From assembly GCF_000801955.1 (NCBI RefSeq), contig NZ_JSZO01000002.1, positions 62,001-126,000 on the forward strand: a stretch of DNA of 64,000 bases, given 5' to 3'. The notes beneath the pieces were generated by a model that worked only from the letters and a program-made list of their open reading frames with translations, had not been told where the DNA came from and did no database searches. Shown one piece after another: positions 10,678 through 19,139 of the stretch. A program made the translations under genes and the position numbers. The stretch's first letter is position 1, and every line of letters starts with the position of its first letter. The stretch comes from Ralstonia sp. A12 (GTDB lineage: Bacteria > Pseudomonadota > Gammaproteobacteria > Burkholderiales > Burkholderiaceae).

Positions 10678-11710
10678 TGACCATCCGATACCGGGCTGGG
10701 CGCCCGGGATGTTCATAAACCGCCCATTCTATGTGAGCCGGCAGGATGGTGATGTGGGCGGTGGCCAGCGTGTTCTCGTTGTCGGGGTCGTGTGGGTCTG
10801 CGCGGTAGATTGGCAGCGCCGCATCGCCCTGGTCGGCGAGGATGGCAAGCGGGTCGATGGCCTGACCGCTGGCCTGTGCATGCGCCAGCAACGCATCGCC
10901 GCGCGCTTGCCGGTGGCCGGAAGAGTCGGTGATGATCTGCGGCGCGTTAAGCATCGACGGATGGATCGCATGGTTGGCGTGCAGCGAGGGTTCGGTGATC
11001 TCGCGCACCGAGCAGCCGCGTGCGCCAAACTCAACGCTCAATAGCGCAGGGTGCGCGCACTGCCCCAGCGTCAGATGGAAACCGCCTGCGCGTGGGGATT
11101 CGCGTAGCAGCCACACGGCGGCGTCGAGCGTGGCGGCATCGAGCACCGCGCGCGTCAGCACCATGCGCGGCACGCCAGCCACCGCCTCAGTTGCCACATC
11201 CCGCAGGCGCAGGTTGTTCACGGTCATTGCCAAACCGGCATCAGTTACAGCAAAGGTGTGGCCGGGAAGCGAGCCCGGATAGACGAACGCCGCGAACCCG
11301 GGGCCGCCCTCGATGCGGCACTGCGCGATTGCGCAGTGCCCGGCAAAGCCAGGGTCGCCGTCTTCGTTGTGCGCAATCTGCCGCTGGCTGGTGTCGGGGA
11401 TCTGCACGGTGGTACAGCCGTCGTTGGTGGCGGCCCAGACATCGCCCCGGCAGTTCCACAGGAAGACGTCGTCGAACGGCAGTTGCAGCCCATCTGCCAG
11501 CCCTTGCAGTTCGGCCCAGATGCGCGGAAAGCGTTCGCGCACAAGTGCGGCCATGGCGTCTGCCGTTGCACTGCCGCGCCAGCGCATCACGCTTTGCCAG
11601 GACTCGGTCTTCAGTAGATGCTGGTGAACGGCGGCGGCGCCGAAGCGCCCCAGCTGTTGGCCCGCTTCAAACGGCGTGCCGGAAATCTCGACAAAAGCTA
11701 AGGACGGCAT
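10646..11710 (-). CDS. C45 family autoproteolytic acyltransferase/hydrolase
   Basis: A 354-residue Ntn-hydrolase of the acyl-CoA:6-aminopenicillanate acyltransferase (peptidase C45) type. These are precursors that cleave themselves before a cysteine, which becomes the N-terminal nucleophile; here the candidate is Cys99 in NDGCTTV, followed by the expected RQIAHNEDGDP segment (family pattern: His-Asn-Glu-Asp). Substrates are usually amide bonds of acylated amino acids or small peptides; the exact one is not readable. It is encoded between glnQ and an RpiR regulator, so it may hydrolyse an amide imported by, or feeding, the amino-acid transporter. An upstream in-frame start at 11770 would overlap glnQ; 11710 fits the family better. 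No signal peptide, so cytoplasmic. Confidence 0.88.
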   Translation of the reverse strand: MPSLAFVEISGTPFEAGQQLGRFGAAAVHQHLLKTESWQSVMRWRGSATADAMAALVRERFPRIWAELQGLADGLQLPFDDVFLWNCRGDVWAATNDGCTTVQIPDTSQRQIAHNEDGDPGFAGHCAIAQCRIEGGPGFAAFVYPGSLPGHTFAVTDAGLAMTVNNLRLRDVATEAVAGVPRMVLTRAVLDAATLDAAVWLLRESPRAGGFHLTLGQCAHPALLSVEFGARGCSVREITEPSLHANHAIHPSMLNAPQIITDSSGHRQARGDALLAHAQASGQAIDPLAILADQGDAALPIYRADPHDPDNENTLATAHITILPAHIEWAVYEHPGRPARYRMVNGHQQTEVTP

Positions 11711-11720
11711 GTGCCAGGAA

Positions 11721-12461
11721 TCATTCGACGTGTTGAAGGAAATCGCGCAGGCGCTGGTTGGGCGGCGCATCGAGCACGTTCACGGCAGGGCCATCGACGG
11801 CGATGTGGCCGTGCTCCATGAAGATTAGGCGCGTGCCGACCTTGCGCGCAAATGCCATCTCGTGGGTGACGACGACCATCGTCATGCCTTCTTCGGCAAG
11901 TGACTGCATCACGCGCAGCACCTCTTGCCGCAACTCGGGGTCGAGCGCGGAAGTGGGCTCATCAAACAGCATCAGCTTGGGTTTGACGGCCAATGCGCGC
12001 GCAATGGCGACGCGCTGCTGCTGGCCGCCGGACAACTCGCTTGGGTAGTGACCGGCGCGTGCTGCCAGCCCGACCTTGGCGAGCAGCTCGCGCGCCAGAT
12101 CTTCGGCAGCCTGCTTGCCCATGCCGCGTACCTGTCGCGGGCCGAATGCGACGTTCTCCAGCGCCGTCAATTGCGGGAACAGGTTGAACTGCTGGAAGAC
12201 CATACCGGCTTCCTGCCGGATCTCGCGCACCTTCTTTGCGCCGCCCAGCACGCTGATGCCGTCGACGATCAGGTCGCCACCGTCGATCTGTTCCAGCGCA
12301 TTGATGCAACGGAGCAGCGTCGACTTGCCCGAGCCGGAGGGGCCGATCAGCACGACCACTTCCCCCTTGATGATGTTCAGGTCCACGCCATCGAGCACGG
12401 TGGTCTGGCCGAAGCGCTTGGTGACGCGCTTGAATTGGACGATCGGGTCGTTGGTGCTCAT
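11721..12461 (-). CDS. glnQ: amino-acid ABC transporter ATP-binding protein (GlnQ-like)
   Basis: A 246-residue ABC ATPase that powers uptake through the permease encoded upstream. It shows Walker [10 protein letters not shown], the Q-loop in [11 protein letters not shown], the signature [15 protein letters not shown], Walker [14 protein letters not shown] and the H-loop VVTHEM. Sequence and length match E. coli GlnQ closely. The start at 12461 overlaps the permease stop as ATGA, indicating translational coupling. Substrate is probably glutamine or a similar polar amino acid, inferred from the whole system rather than this subunit. Confidence 0.94.
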   Translation of the reverse strand: MSTNDPIVQFKRVTKRFGQTTVLDGVDLNIIKGEVVVLIGPSGSGKSTLLRCINALEQIDGGDLIVDGISVLGGAKKVREIRQEAGMVFQQFNLFPQLTALENVAFGPRQVRGMGKQAAEDLARELLAKVGLAARAGHYPSELSGGQQQRVAIARALAVKPKLMLFDEPTSALDPELRQEVLRVMQSLAEEGMTMVVVTHEMAFARKVGTRLIFMEHGHIAVDGPAVNVLDAPPNQRLRDFLQHVE

Positions 12462-13114
12462 AGCATCCGCATCCTCTTTTCCATCGTGCGCAGCCCGAAC
12501 GTGAGCGTGCCGATCATGCACAGGTAGATGATGGCCACGGCGGACCAGATTTCCACCGCACGGAAGTTGGACGCCATGATCTCTTGCCCCTGCCGCGTGA
12601 GTTCACCCACGCCGATGACGATGAACAGCGAGGTGTCTTTCAGGCTGACGATGAACTGGTTGCCCAGCGGTGGTGTCATGCGACGCAGCGCCACCGGTCC
12701 GATCACGAAGGCCAGCACGCGCCAGGCGGGCATGCCCAGCGCCAACCCGGCTTCCTTCAGCCCGCGCGGCACGGAGAGAAATGCGCCGCGCACGATCTCG
12801 GCAATGTAGGCGCCCGAGTTGACGATGATCGACACCACCGCGGCGGTCATCGCATCCACGCGAATGTGCAGCAGTATGGGCAGCGCAAAGTAGATGAACA
12901 TCACCTGCACGACGATGGGCGTGCCGCGCACAAACTCGACGTAGGCGAAGGCGATCTTCTGGCACAGCGCATTGCCGTAGGCGCGCATCAGGCCGAATAG
13001 CAGCCCGGTGAGCACGCCGCCGACAAGGCCAACGACTGTGATCCACACCGTCAGCCGCGCGCCCTGCAACAGCGCGGGCAGCGCGTCGACCACAACCGAC
13101 AGATCAAACTCCAT
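12458..13114 (-). CDS. glnP: amino-acid ABC transporter permease (GlnP-like)
   Basis: A 218-residue inner-membrane permease of the HisM/GlnP type with about five hydrophobic segments and the conserved EAA loop ([29 protein letters not shown]). Regions such as [19 protein letters not shown] and [21 protein letters not shown] are nearly the same as in E. coli GlnP. A single permease is encoded, so a homodimer is expected. It follows the substrate-binding gene by 33 bp and overlaps glnQ by four bases. Confidence 0.94.
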   Translation of the reverse strand: MEFDLSVVVDALPALLQGARLTVWITVVGLVGGVLTGLLFGLMRAYGNALCQKIAFAYVEFVRGTPIVVQVMFIYFALPILLHIRVDAMTAAVVSIIVNSGAYIAEIVRGAFLSVPRGLKEAGLALGMPAWRVLAFVIGPVALRRMTPPLGNQFIVSLKDTSLFIVIGVGELTRQGQEIMASNFRAVEIWSAVAIIYLCMIGTLTFGLRTMEKRMRML

Positions 13115-13147
13115 AAACGATCTCCAGCCTGTGTTGCATGAAAGGCA

Positions 13148-13894
13148 TCACAGCTTGGCCGGCTCGGTGCCGAACCACTTCTTGTAGATCGCCGTGTAGC
13201 GGCCATCGGCCTTGATCTTTGCCAGCGCTGCGTTGACCTTGGGCACCAGCGGGCTGCCCTTGGGGAAGGCAATGCCGTACTGGTGCGCCATCATCTGCTG
13301 GCCCACCGCTTTCACGCGGCCCTTGCCGATGGTGTTGATGTAGTACAGCACGTTGGGCGTGTCGTGCATTGCGGCATCGACGCGGCCAGTGGCCAGCTCC
13401 AGATAGGCGTTGTCGATGTTCGGGAACTGGCGCAGGTCGGTGCCGGCAAAGTGCGCCTTGGCGTAGTCGGCGGCGGAGGTGCCGGTCTTGATGGCGAGCG
13501 ATTTGCCCTTTAGGTCATCCGCGCCCTTGATCGTGCTGGCCGCCGGCACCATCAGCGTGAAGCCGCTGTCGTAGTAGCCGTCGGAGAAGTCGACGATCTT
13601 TTTGCGCTCGTCTTTGATGGTGATGCCGGCCAGCGCCACGTCGACATTGCGCGTCTGCAGCGCTGGCAGGATGCCGTTGAAGTCCATCGGCTGCAGCTTG
13701 TAGTCAAGCTTGGCGTCCTTGGCGATTTCCTTCCAGAGGTCGATGTCGAACCCGACGTACTGGTCGCCCTGCTTGAATTCGAACGGCACGAAGGCCGTAT
13801 CACATGCGACCAGCAGCGTCTCAGCCCGTGCGGCCTGACCAGCAAAGGACGCCGCGACGAGCACTGCCGCGATCAGTTTTGCAGCGAATTTCAT
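13148..13894 (-). CDS. glnH: periplasmic amino-acid-binding protein (GlnH-like)
   Basis: A 248-residue periplasmic solute-binding protein that delivers its ligand to GlnP/GlnQ. A signal peptide (about 1-23, ending QAARA) precedes the mature domain. The start of the mature part, [22 protein letters not shown], and the later [22 protein letters not shown] closely follow E. coli GlnH, so glutamine is the best guess for the ligand. The start at 13894 has an AAGGGG Shine-Dalgarno; the in-frame start at 13945 would spoil the signal peptide. It is the first gene of a five-gene operon and is preceded by three palindromes at 13930-14001. Confidence 0.94.
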   Translation of the reverse strand: MKFAAKLIAAVLVAASFAGQAARAETLLVACDTAFVPFEFKQGDQYVGFDIDLWKEIAKDAKLDYKLQPMDFNGILPALQTRNVDVALAGITIKDERKKIVDFSDGYYDSGFTLMVPAASTIKGADDLKGKSLAIKTGTSAADYAKAHFAGTDLRQFPNIDNAYLELATGRVDAAMHDTPNVLYYINTIGKGRVKAVGQQMMAHQYGIAFPKGSPLVPKVNAALAKIKADGRYTAIYKKWFGTEPAKL

Positions 13895-13929
13895 GTGCAA
13901 CCCCTTGAAATGTGGATGTGCTTGATGAG

Positions 13930-14001
13930 GCAAGCAGATTTGCATTGATGAAATACACGCAAATCTGTTTGCGAAGTATCGGTGGGAGCAAATCAGGTTG
14001 C
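13930..14001 (-). promoter_or_regulatory. three evenly spaced palindromic operator candidates upstream of glnH
   Basis: Three copies of GCAAR-N4-YTTGC lie at 13930-13943 (GCAAGCAGATTTGC), 13959-13972 (GCAAATCTGTTTGC) and 13988-14001 (GCAAATCAGGTTGC). Their starts are exactly 29 bp apart. Each is an imperfect palindrome, and copies 1 and 2 match at 13 of 14 positions in inverted orientation. They fill the region between the glnH start and the terminator of the mdc operon. The RpiR-family protein encoded at the operon's end is the likeliest binder. Confidence 0.6.
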
Positions 14002-14027
14002 AACATCGGGTATACCCGTCAGGGCAT

Positions 14028-14055
14028 AAAAAAACGGGGCGTTGGAGCCCCGTTT
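14028..14055 (-). terminator. intrinsic terminator of the mdc operon
   Basis: On the minus strand, AAACGGGGC (14055-14047) pairs with GCCCCGTTT (14040-14032) around a six-base loop, followed by a seven-T run. It lies 20 bp past the mdcH stop and isolates the mdc operon from glnH. Confidence 0.88.
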
Positions 14056-14074
14056 CGTTGATGACTGGTCTGTC

Positions 14075-15010
14075 CTATCTGCCGTCGGCGCGCGCTTGGC
14101 GCTGTATCCGCACCCGCACCGCATCCAATCCGCCGCCCACATCCAACACCGCATCGTCCGCAAACACGCCTTGCGCGAGACGCGCCAGCGCGCCCCCGCC
14201 CGGTACCTCCACCGCCATGCGCGCACCGCGCTCAAGCGCATGGCGTAGCGTGTCGTGCCAGAGTACCGGCCGCGCCATATTCCATGTCAGGTCTTCGACG
14301 ATGAGATTCGCGCGGAAGAGCGCCCGCGCGCGGCTGCTGCTGACGTAGGTGAGCTGCGGTGCGTGTGGCGTGACCTTTGCAGCAGCAGCGGTCAGTTCAG
14401 CCGCCTGCACATCGAGCAATCGGCAGTGCGACGGCACGGCCATGCACAACCGCGTCGCCGTTGATGCGCCTGCCGCCTGCGCGAGCGCCATGACTTGTGT
14501 GAGTGCCGCATCGCTGCCCGCCACGACAATCTGTCGTTCTGCATTCAGGTTGGCGACATAAGCTGGCGTTGCCGGCGAGTTGACTTGCGCGACGACGGCG
14601 GTGACTTCGGGTTCGGTCAAACCGGCCGTGACGGCCATGCCATAGCCGCTTGGATACGCGTCCTCCATGAGCTGCCCGCGCAGGCGGACGAGGCGCAGCG
14701 CATCGCTGAAATCCAGCACGCCCGCCACGACCGCCGCGGGCCACGCGCCGATGGATAGGCCGGCTACCATGTCCGGCGCAGCGTCCTGGCGAACGAGCGT
14801 GCGTGCCACCGCCACACCGGCAATCAGCAGGCAGAGTTGAACCGCCACGGTCGACCGCAATGCCTCTGCGGTATCGAGCGTGAGCGGATCCGTACCCAGC
14901 ACATCACCGGCTTCGGCCAGTGTTTGTGCGACGGCCGGGTCATCAGGCAACGCGTGAAGCATGCCCGCACGCTGGCTGCCCTGGCCGGGGAACATGAAGA
15001 GGATGCTCAT
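14075..15010 (-). CDS. mdcH: malonate decarboxylase epsilon subunit, malonyl transferase
   Basis: A 311-residue malonyl-CoA:ACP transacylase homologue. MdcH loads malonyl onto the ACP-bound prosthetic group to prime malonate decarboxylase. It begins with the family motif FMFPGQGSQ and has the nucleophile serine in GLSIG (near residue 93), with CMAVPSH carrying the expected histidine near residue 200. The start at 15010 overlaps the mdcG stop as ATGA. It is the last gene before the operon terminator. Confidence 0.93.
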   Translation of the reverse strand: MSILFMFPGQGSQRAGMLHALPDDPAVAQTLAEAGDVLGTDPLTLDTAEALRSTVAVQLCLLIAGVAVARTLVRQDAAPDMVAGLSIGAWPAAVVAGVLDFSDALRLVRLRGQLMEDAYPSGYGMAVTAGLTEPEVTAVVAQVNSPATPAYVANLNAERQIVVAGSDAALTQVMALAQAAGASTATRLCMAVPSHCRLLDVQAAELTAAAAKVTPHAPQLTYVSSSRARALFRANLIVEDLTWNMARPVLWHDTLRHALERGARMAVEVPGGGALARLAQGVFADDAVLDVGGGLDAVRVRIQRQARADGR

Positions 15011-15642
15011 GCCACGTCGCTCCACGGGTCTGCGACGAGGCGGGGGCCGTGGTCGGTCTTGAGCAACGTCTTGTGCGGTGACGCTAGCCAATCGCGTAGT
15101 GCGAAACCACCGTGGCCGGTATCGATCTGCAGATCGACACGGCATTCGATGTCGTCCAGCAAGCGCACAAGGTGATCACGCTGTGCAGCCGATGGAGCAT
15201 GCGGCATGCGTACGACAAGATCGAGATCGCTATCCGCATGCAGCACGGGCAAACCGGTGGCGAGCGCAAAGCCTGCACCGCCAGTTGGGCCCCATGCCCA
15301 GCCGAGTGCGTTGAGTTCCGTTGCCAATGCACGCACGGTGCGGAGTGCCGCAAACGGTGCGTTGTCGGCGATGGCGACGGTGGTGGTCGCCAATGCTTCG
15401 GGTGTGATCACGCGTGTGACCGTGCTGGCAGCCGCGGTGGCCGCACAGCGTTCGCTGCGGCCACTGCCGCGCAGGCCTACCGGGATCGACCCATCGGCAC
15501 CACGCGGCGCACGGCGCACGACGACCGGCGCACCTTGCCGGCATGCCGCAACGGCCCAATCCGGCAAAGGTGCACCGTCCGCTGTCGTGGGCATCTCAGA
15601 TACCCAAAGCAGATCGTGCGCACGCAGCGGCATGTGTGTCAT
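15007..15642 (-). CDS. mdcG: malonate decarboxylase holo-ACP synthase
   Basis: A 211-residue nucleotidyltransferase. MdcG attaches the 2'-(5''-triphosphoribosyl)-3'-dephospho-CoA prosthetic group to the serine of MdcC. Visible features are the N-terminal RAHDLLWV, the glycine-rich WGPTGGAGFALATG and the metal-binding-type acidic motif DSDLDLVVR (near residue 150). The start at 15642 overlaps the madM stop (ATGA); an ATG at 15633 is also possible. It works with MdcB, which makes the prosthetic-group precursor. Confidence 0.92.
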   Translation of the reverse strand: MTHMPLRAHDLLWVSEMPTTADGAPLPDWAVAACRQGAPVVVRRAPRGADGSIPVGLRGSGRSERCAATAAASTVTRVITPEALATTTVAIADNAPFAALRTVRALATELNALGWAWGPTGGAGFALATGLPVLHADSDLDLVVRMPHAPSAAQRDHLVRLLDDIECRVDLQIDTGHGGFALRDWLASPHKTLLKTDHGPRLVADPWSDVA

Positions 15643-16403
15643 CGCAGCAGCGCTTGCGTCGCGAGGAATAGGACCGACGGACCGAGCAGGCAGCCGATGC
15701 CCGTATGGAACGTCGCCACCAGCGAGCCATAGGGCACCAGGCGCCGATCCGTGGCCGCAAGCCCAGCCGATACGCCGCTGACCGTACCCGCCAACCCGCC
15801 GAACACCATGGCCGCACGCGGGTTGTTCAGGCCCAAGGCCTTGGCTGCGAAGGGCGTGCCGACCATCACCAGGATCGCCTTGACCAGGCCCGTGGCAATC
15901 GACAACGCCATCACATCGGAGCTGGCACCCAGCGCCGCGCCCGTCACCGGGCCGACGATGTACGTGACCGCACCCGCGCCGATGGTGGTGACGCTCACCG
16001 CGTCGGTGTACCCGAAGGCGTAGGCCACGCACGCGCCGACGATGAACGGCAGCACCGTCCCCAGCAGCAGCGAGATGGCGCCGATCAGGCCTGCCTTGCG
16101 TGCCTCGGTCACCTGCACTTCGAATGCGGTGGCGACGATGGCGAAGTCGCGCAGCATCGCACCGCCCATCAGGCCGATGCCGCCGAACAGCTTGAGGTCA
16201 GCCAGGCCGCGCTCGCCGCCGGTCTGCATGCCACCCCAGTAGGCCAGCACCAGCCCGATCATGATGGCGATGGCCGAGCCGTGCACGCGCCCAAAGGTCA
16301 GCTTCTTGGACAGCCACATCGACAGGCCCATCACGATACCGACGAGCGCAAAGGCGGCGACGAGCCCGTTGTGCTGCAGAACTTTTTCCAGCATTGACAG
16401 CAT
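15639..16403 (-). CDS. madM: malonate transporter subunit MadM
   Basis: A 254-residue inner-membrane protein with roughly eight to nine hydrophobic segments. MadM, together with MadL, forms a malonate:Na+ symporter in related organisms. The sequence has the family's glycine-rich stretches (KLFGGIGLMGGAMLRDFAIVATAFEV) and a conserved C-terminal segment (VFGGLAGTVSGVSAGLAATD). It follows madL by 12 bp and overlaps mdcG, so uptake and activation of malonate are coexpressed. Confidence 0.93.
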   Translation of the reverse strand: MLSMLEKVLQHNGLVAAFALVGIVMGLSMWLSKKLTFGRVHGSAIAIMIGLVLAYWGGMQTGGERGLADLKLFGGIGLMGGAMLRDFAIVATAFEVQVTEARKAGLIGAISLLLGTVLPFIVGACVAYAFGYTDAVSVTTIGAGAVTYIVGPVTGAALGASSDVMALSIATGLVKAILVMVGTPFAAKALGLNNPRAAMVFGGLAGTVSGVSAGLAATDRRLVPYGSLVATFHTGIGCLLGPSVLFLATQALLR

Positions 16404-16414
16404 GGTGAGGCTCC

Positions 16415-16822
16415 TTAGGCGCGGGCTTGTTCGGATTCAGGCAGGGGTGGCAGTGGTTGCCGGTCTTCTGCTCTGCCTGTGCGGTTGATGAGTGCGATGC
16501 ACACGCCGCACACCACGACCGCGCCGATGGCACCGAGCAGTGCTACGGGGCCGCCGCGCAGTGCCGTCACCACGTTCTGCGTGGCGGCCATTGCCACCAC
16601 CACCGGGATGTACATCGCGCCCCAGAATGAGACGCCGGCCTCGGTGGCGGCCGGCATCAGCCCGCGCTTGTGCAGGTAGAGGCGCGCAAAGATCAGCAGC
16701 AACATGGCGATGCCTACGCCGCCAACGTTGGCTTTCACGCCGATGGCCTGGCCGAGCAAGTCGCCCAGGAAGAGGCCGGCGATGTGACATAGCGCCAGCA
16801 GGGTCGTACCGTAGATGATCAC
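16415..16822 (-). CDS. madL: malonate transporter subunit MadL
   Basis: A 135-residue inner-membrane protein with about four hydrophobic segments and the MadL pattern (LGQAIGVKANVGGVGIAMLLL, FWGAMYIPVVVAMAATQNVV). It is the small partner of MadM in the malonate:sodium symporter. It begins the distal part of the mdc operon: a repeat element of about 200 bp lies between it and mdcE, whereas all the other genes overlap or nearly touch. A TCAGGAGAC Shine-Dalgarno precedes the ATG. Confidence 0.93.
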   Translation of the reverse strand: MIIYGTTLLALCHIAGLFLGDLLGQAIGVKANVGGVGIAMLLLIFARLYLHKRGLMPAATEAGVSFWGAMYIPVVVAMAATQNVVTALRGGPVALLGAIGAVVVCGVCIALINRTGRAEDRQPLPPLPESEQARA

Positions 16823-16915
16823 GTCTTTGTCTCCTGAAGGAACGGCGATGGGTCGCCTGTTATGGGTGTTGTGGTGATCGAGGTGTGAAGACTGCTTGTT
16901 TGCGTTAGTGGTGCA

Positions 16916-17116
16916 TCCCTTGTTTCATCCCCTGCCGGGGCTGACTCACTTTCTTTGTCTTGCCAAAGAAAGTAAGCAAAGAAAGGCGCGCCCGAGATGG
17001 CGACCCATCCCTTGAATTTCTGTAACCGGGCGGAGAAGGAGGCAAACTCGCTTCGCTCAAACAGGCCTCCTTCTTTTTTCCGCCCGCTCACAGAAATTCA
17101 AGGCGCCATCTAGGGC
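16916..17116. repeat. intergenic repeat with long nested inverted repeat
   Basis: Inside the mdc operon, 16990-17116 forms a near-perfect inverted repeat. GCCCGAGATGGCG at 16990-17002 pairs with 17104-17116 (one mismatch), CTTGAATTTCTG with CAGAAATTCAAG, and GGGCGGAGAAGGAGGC with GCCTCCTTCT..CCGCCC, around a short loop near 17046-17062. A separate hairpin (ACTTTCTTT..AAAGAAAGT, 16947-16973) and a GTTTCATCCCCTGCCGGGG leader precede it. The translated sequence resembles peptides often mis-annotated in Ralstonia and Xanthomonas genomes, which suggests a dispersed palindromic repeat. A shortened relative of the leader lies near 58378. Confidence 0.75.
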
Positions 17117-17172
17117 AGGTACGGCCAAACCGACTGGGCGCTTGGGTTGGCGCCGGTGTCATCTCCTGTTCG

Positions 17173-17988
17173 TTACGCGTTCCATTGCGCGCGCAGGCGT
17201 TCGCGTACTTCCGACGACGCCTTGCGCAGCGGTGCGCCCAGCCGGCTTTCCAGCCCGCGCGATGGGTCGGCTGCAATGTCAGCGAGTGCCGCTGCAAGTG
17301 CGGTCTGCACGGCGTCGACGTCGCCTGCATCCGGTGCGTTGGCGGACTTGACCTTCAGCAGCTTCCACAGCAGCCCGAGCGACGCAAAGCTGGCAATGTC
17401 GTACGCCATGGGCGGGATCTCCTGCGCGAGGCGTTCGAGGTCGGCCACCGAGCGCAGCGTCACGCGTGCAGCGGCCGCCTTGCCCATCGCGTGCACCATC
17501 ACCTCGGCATCGTCGAGTGCGAGCAGTCGATTGGCCTGATAGCCGTGCGCCAGCAGCGCGCCCGACATGGCGCGGCCAACGATCAGGCCGATCACCGGAT
17601 GCCCAGCCAACCGCGCGGCAGCGTAGGCATCGGCTGCTGCGGCCAGTGCGAGGTGGATACCGTAGGCTTCCTCGCGGCGGCCGTAGGCTTGGCTTGCCAC
17701 ATCAATCACCGCGACGATGGCGCGCTTCTTGTCTTGCCCGGCGTCTTCGGCCATGACATCGCGCACGGCGCGCGCGAGCTGCCAGCCTTCAACCAGGCCG
17801 ACCTCGCCATTGCGAGCACGCGGGAAGCGGTTCTTGGCATCGGGCACCACGGCGATGTAGCGGGCGGGTTGATCCGCCAGCGTGGCATCGATGACTTGCA
17901 ACGTGCTGCCGTAGCCGGCAACCGGTGTGCCGCCGGTGAGCGCGCGCATCCAGGTTGCGCCGCGTGTGGAGAGTTCTGTTTGGCTCAT
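17173..17988 (-). CDS. mdcE: malonate decarboxylase gamma subunit
   Basis: A 271-residue carboxyltransferase-fold protein. With MdcD it forms the biotin-independent decarboxylase that converts malonyl-S-ACP to acetyl-S-ACP plus CO2. Family features include TRGATWMRALTGG at the start, QAYGRREEAYGIHLALAAAADAYAAAR and GHPVIGLIVGRAMSGA, typical of the crotonase-like oxyanion-hole region. The start at 17988 overlaps the mdcD stop (ATGA). Translation ends at 17173, just before a repeat element. Confidence 0.94.
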   Translation of the reverse strand: MSQTELSTRGATWMRALTGGTPVAGYGSTLQVIDATLADQPARYIAVVPDAKNRFPRARNGEVGLVEGWQLARAVRDVMAEDAGQDKKRAIVAVIDVASQAYGRREEAYGIHLALAAAADAYAAARLAGHPVIGLIVGRAMSGALLAHGYQANRLLALDDAEVMVHAMGKAAAARVTLRSVADLERLAQEIPPMAYDIASFASLGLLWKLLKVKSANAPDAGDVDAVQTALAAALADIAADPSRGLESRLGAPLRKASSEVRERLRAQWNA

Positions 17989-18833
17989 GCTTGATCCTTG
18001 GCAGCGTAGAGCGTGCGCACATCTTCGGCCATGGCCTGACGCGAGGTGTCGACAGCGGCGAGCTGTGCGAGGTAATGGTCGACTTGTTCGCTGCGCTGGT
18101 GCTTGGGCGAACCGGCACGCAGCCACTCGATCACCTGCGCGCGGATGCTGACGGCATCGTCTTCGATACAGACATCGGCCAGGCCGGTAGCATTGCGTTG
18201 TTCGCCGCCGGTCAGGCTCCAGATGAAGGGGCGGTCGCGCGAGTCATATTCCTCGATGCCGGCTTCCTGCTCGATCACTTGCGGGCCGTTGAGGCCCAAG
18301 CGTGCCTCGCGCGTCATCAGCAGGTAGCTGCACAGGCCCGCTGCGATGCTCATGCCGCCAAAGCAGCCGACCACGCCCGCGGTGATGCCGATCACCGGCC
18401 CGTACTCACGTAGCGCGCGGATGGCCGCATGGATCTCGGCAATGGCGGCGAGGCCAAGGTTGGCCTCCTGCAGCCGCACACCGCCGGTCTCGAAGACGAT
18501 CACGGCGCGCGTCGGAATGCCGTTGCGGTTGTCTTCTGCCGCCAACTCCAGCGCGCCGGCAATCTTGGCGCCGGACACCTCGCCCATGCTGCCGCCCTGG
18601 AAGGCGCCTTCAATGGCGAGCACCACGGCGGGTTGTCCGCCCAATGTGCCGCGCGCCACCACCACGCCGTCATCGGCCTGCGTGACGATGCCCTGGCGCG
18701 GCAGCCACGGCGAGGTCAGTTGTTCGAACGGGTCAAGCAGCTCGCGGAAGGTGCCGGGGTCGAGCAGGGCCATCGCACGACGGCGCGCATCGCGTTCGAT
18801 AAAGCTGTCGCGTTCAATCGGGTTGCGTGACAT
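17985..18833 (-). CDS. mdcD: malonate decarboxylase beta subunit
   Basis: A 282-residue protein, the partner of MdcE in the decarboxylase. It has the carboxyltransferase segments FQGGSMGEVSGAKIAGALELA, FETGGVRLQEANLGLAAIAE and GPVIGITAGVVGCFGGMSIAAG, the latter two supplying oxyanion-hole glycines in the crotonase superfamily. The start at 18833 lies 9 bp after mdcC and has a GAGAGG Shine-Dalgarno. The biotin-independent type is inferred from the absence of biotin-carrier genes in the operon. Confidence 0.94.
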   Translation of the reverse strand: MSRNPIERDSFIERDARRRAMALLDPGTFRELLDPFEQLTSPWLPRQGIVTQADDGVVVARGTLGGQPAVVLAIEGAFQGGSMGEVSGAKIAGALELAAEDNRNGIPTRAVIVFETGGVRLQEANLGLAAIAEIHAAIRALREYGPVIGITAGVVGCFGGMSIAAGLCSYLLMTREARLGLNGPQVIEQEAGIEEYDSRDRPFIWSLTGGEQRNATGLADVCIEDDAVSIRAQVIEWLRAGSPKHQRSEQVDHYLAQLAAVDTSRQAMAEDVRTLYAAKDQA

Positions 18834-18842
18834 GGCCTCTCC

Positions 18843-19139
18843 TTACGACGTGAGCGCTTCGAGCGCCTGCTCAAGTCGCAACCGCACCACGGCCGGTGTC
18901 GCGCCGAAGTCGTTGATGACGATCTTGGCAGCGGGCCATGGATGCGAGCCGAACACGCGCGCAAGCTGCGCCTGCCACGTCGCGCCCATGCCGTTGACGG
19001 AGGTGGTGATGGCCACGTCGATCTGGCCGGCGTTGCCGGGGGTCAGCAGCACTTCGAGGTCGCCCGAGCCGACCACGCCGGCATACGCACGCCGGCCGGC
19101 GGGTGCGCCGCCAGTGAACTGAAAATCAAGATGCTCCAT
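18843..19139 (-). CDS. mdcC: malonate decarboxylase delta subunit (acyl carrier protein)
   Basis: A 98-residue carrier protein, matching the family's usual 99. It bears the dephospho-CoA-derived prosthetic group on a serine, most likely Ser25 in VGSGDLEVL. Acetyl and malonyl groups are exchanged on this arm during catalysis. The start at 19139 overlaps the end of mdcB by 14 bases, which implies tight translational coupling. Upstream in-frame codons to 19439 lie inside mdcB and are not used. Confidence 0.93.
   Translation of the reverse strand: MEHLDFQFTGGAPAGRRAYAGVVGSGDLEVLLTPGNAGQIDVAITTSVNGMGATWQAQLARVFGSHPWPAAKIVINDFGATPAVVRLRLEQALEALTS

Noticed and set aside
16819-17091. Open reading frame of 90 codons between madL and mdcE
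   Set aside because: It is the translation of the palindromic repeat, with no Shine-Dalgarno, and overlaps the madL Shine-Dalgarno region.
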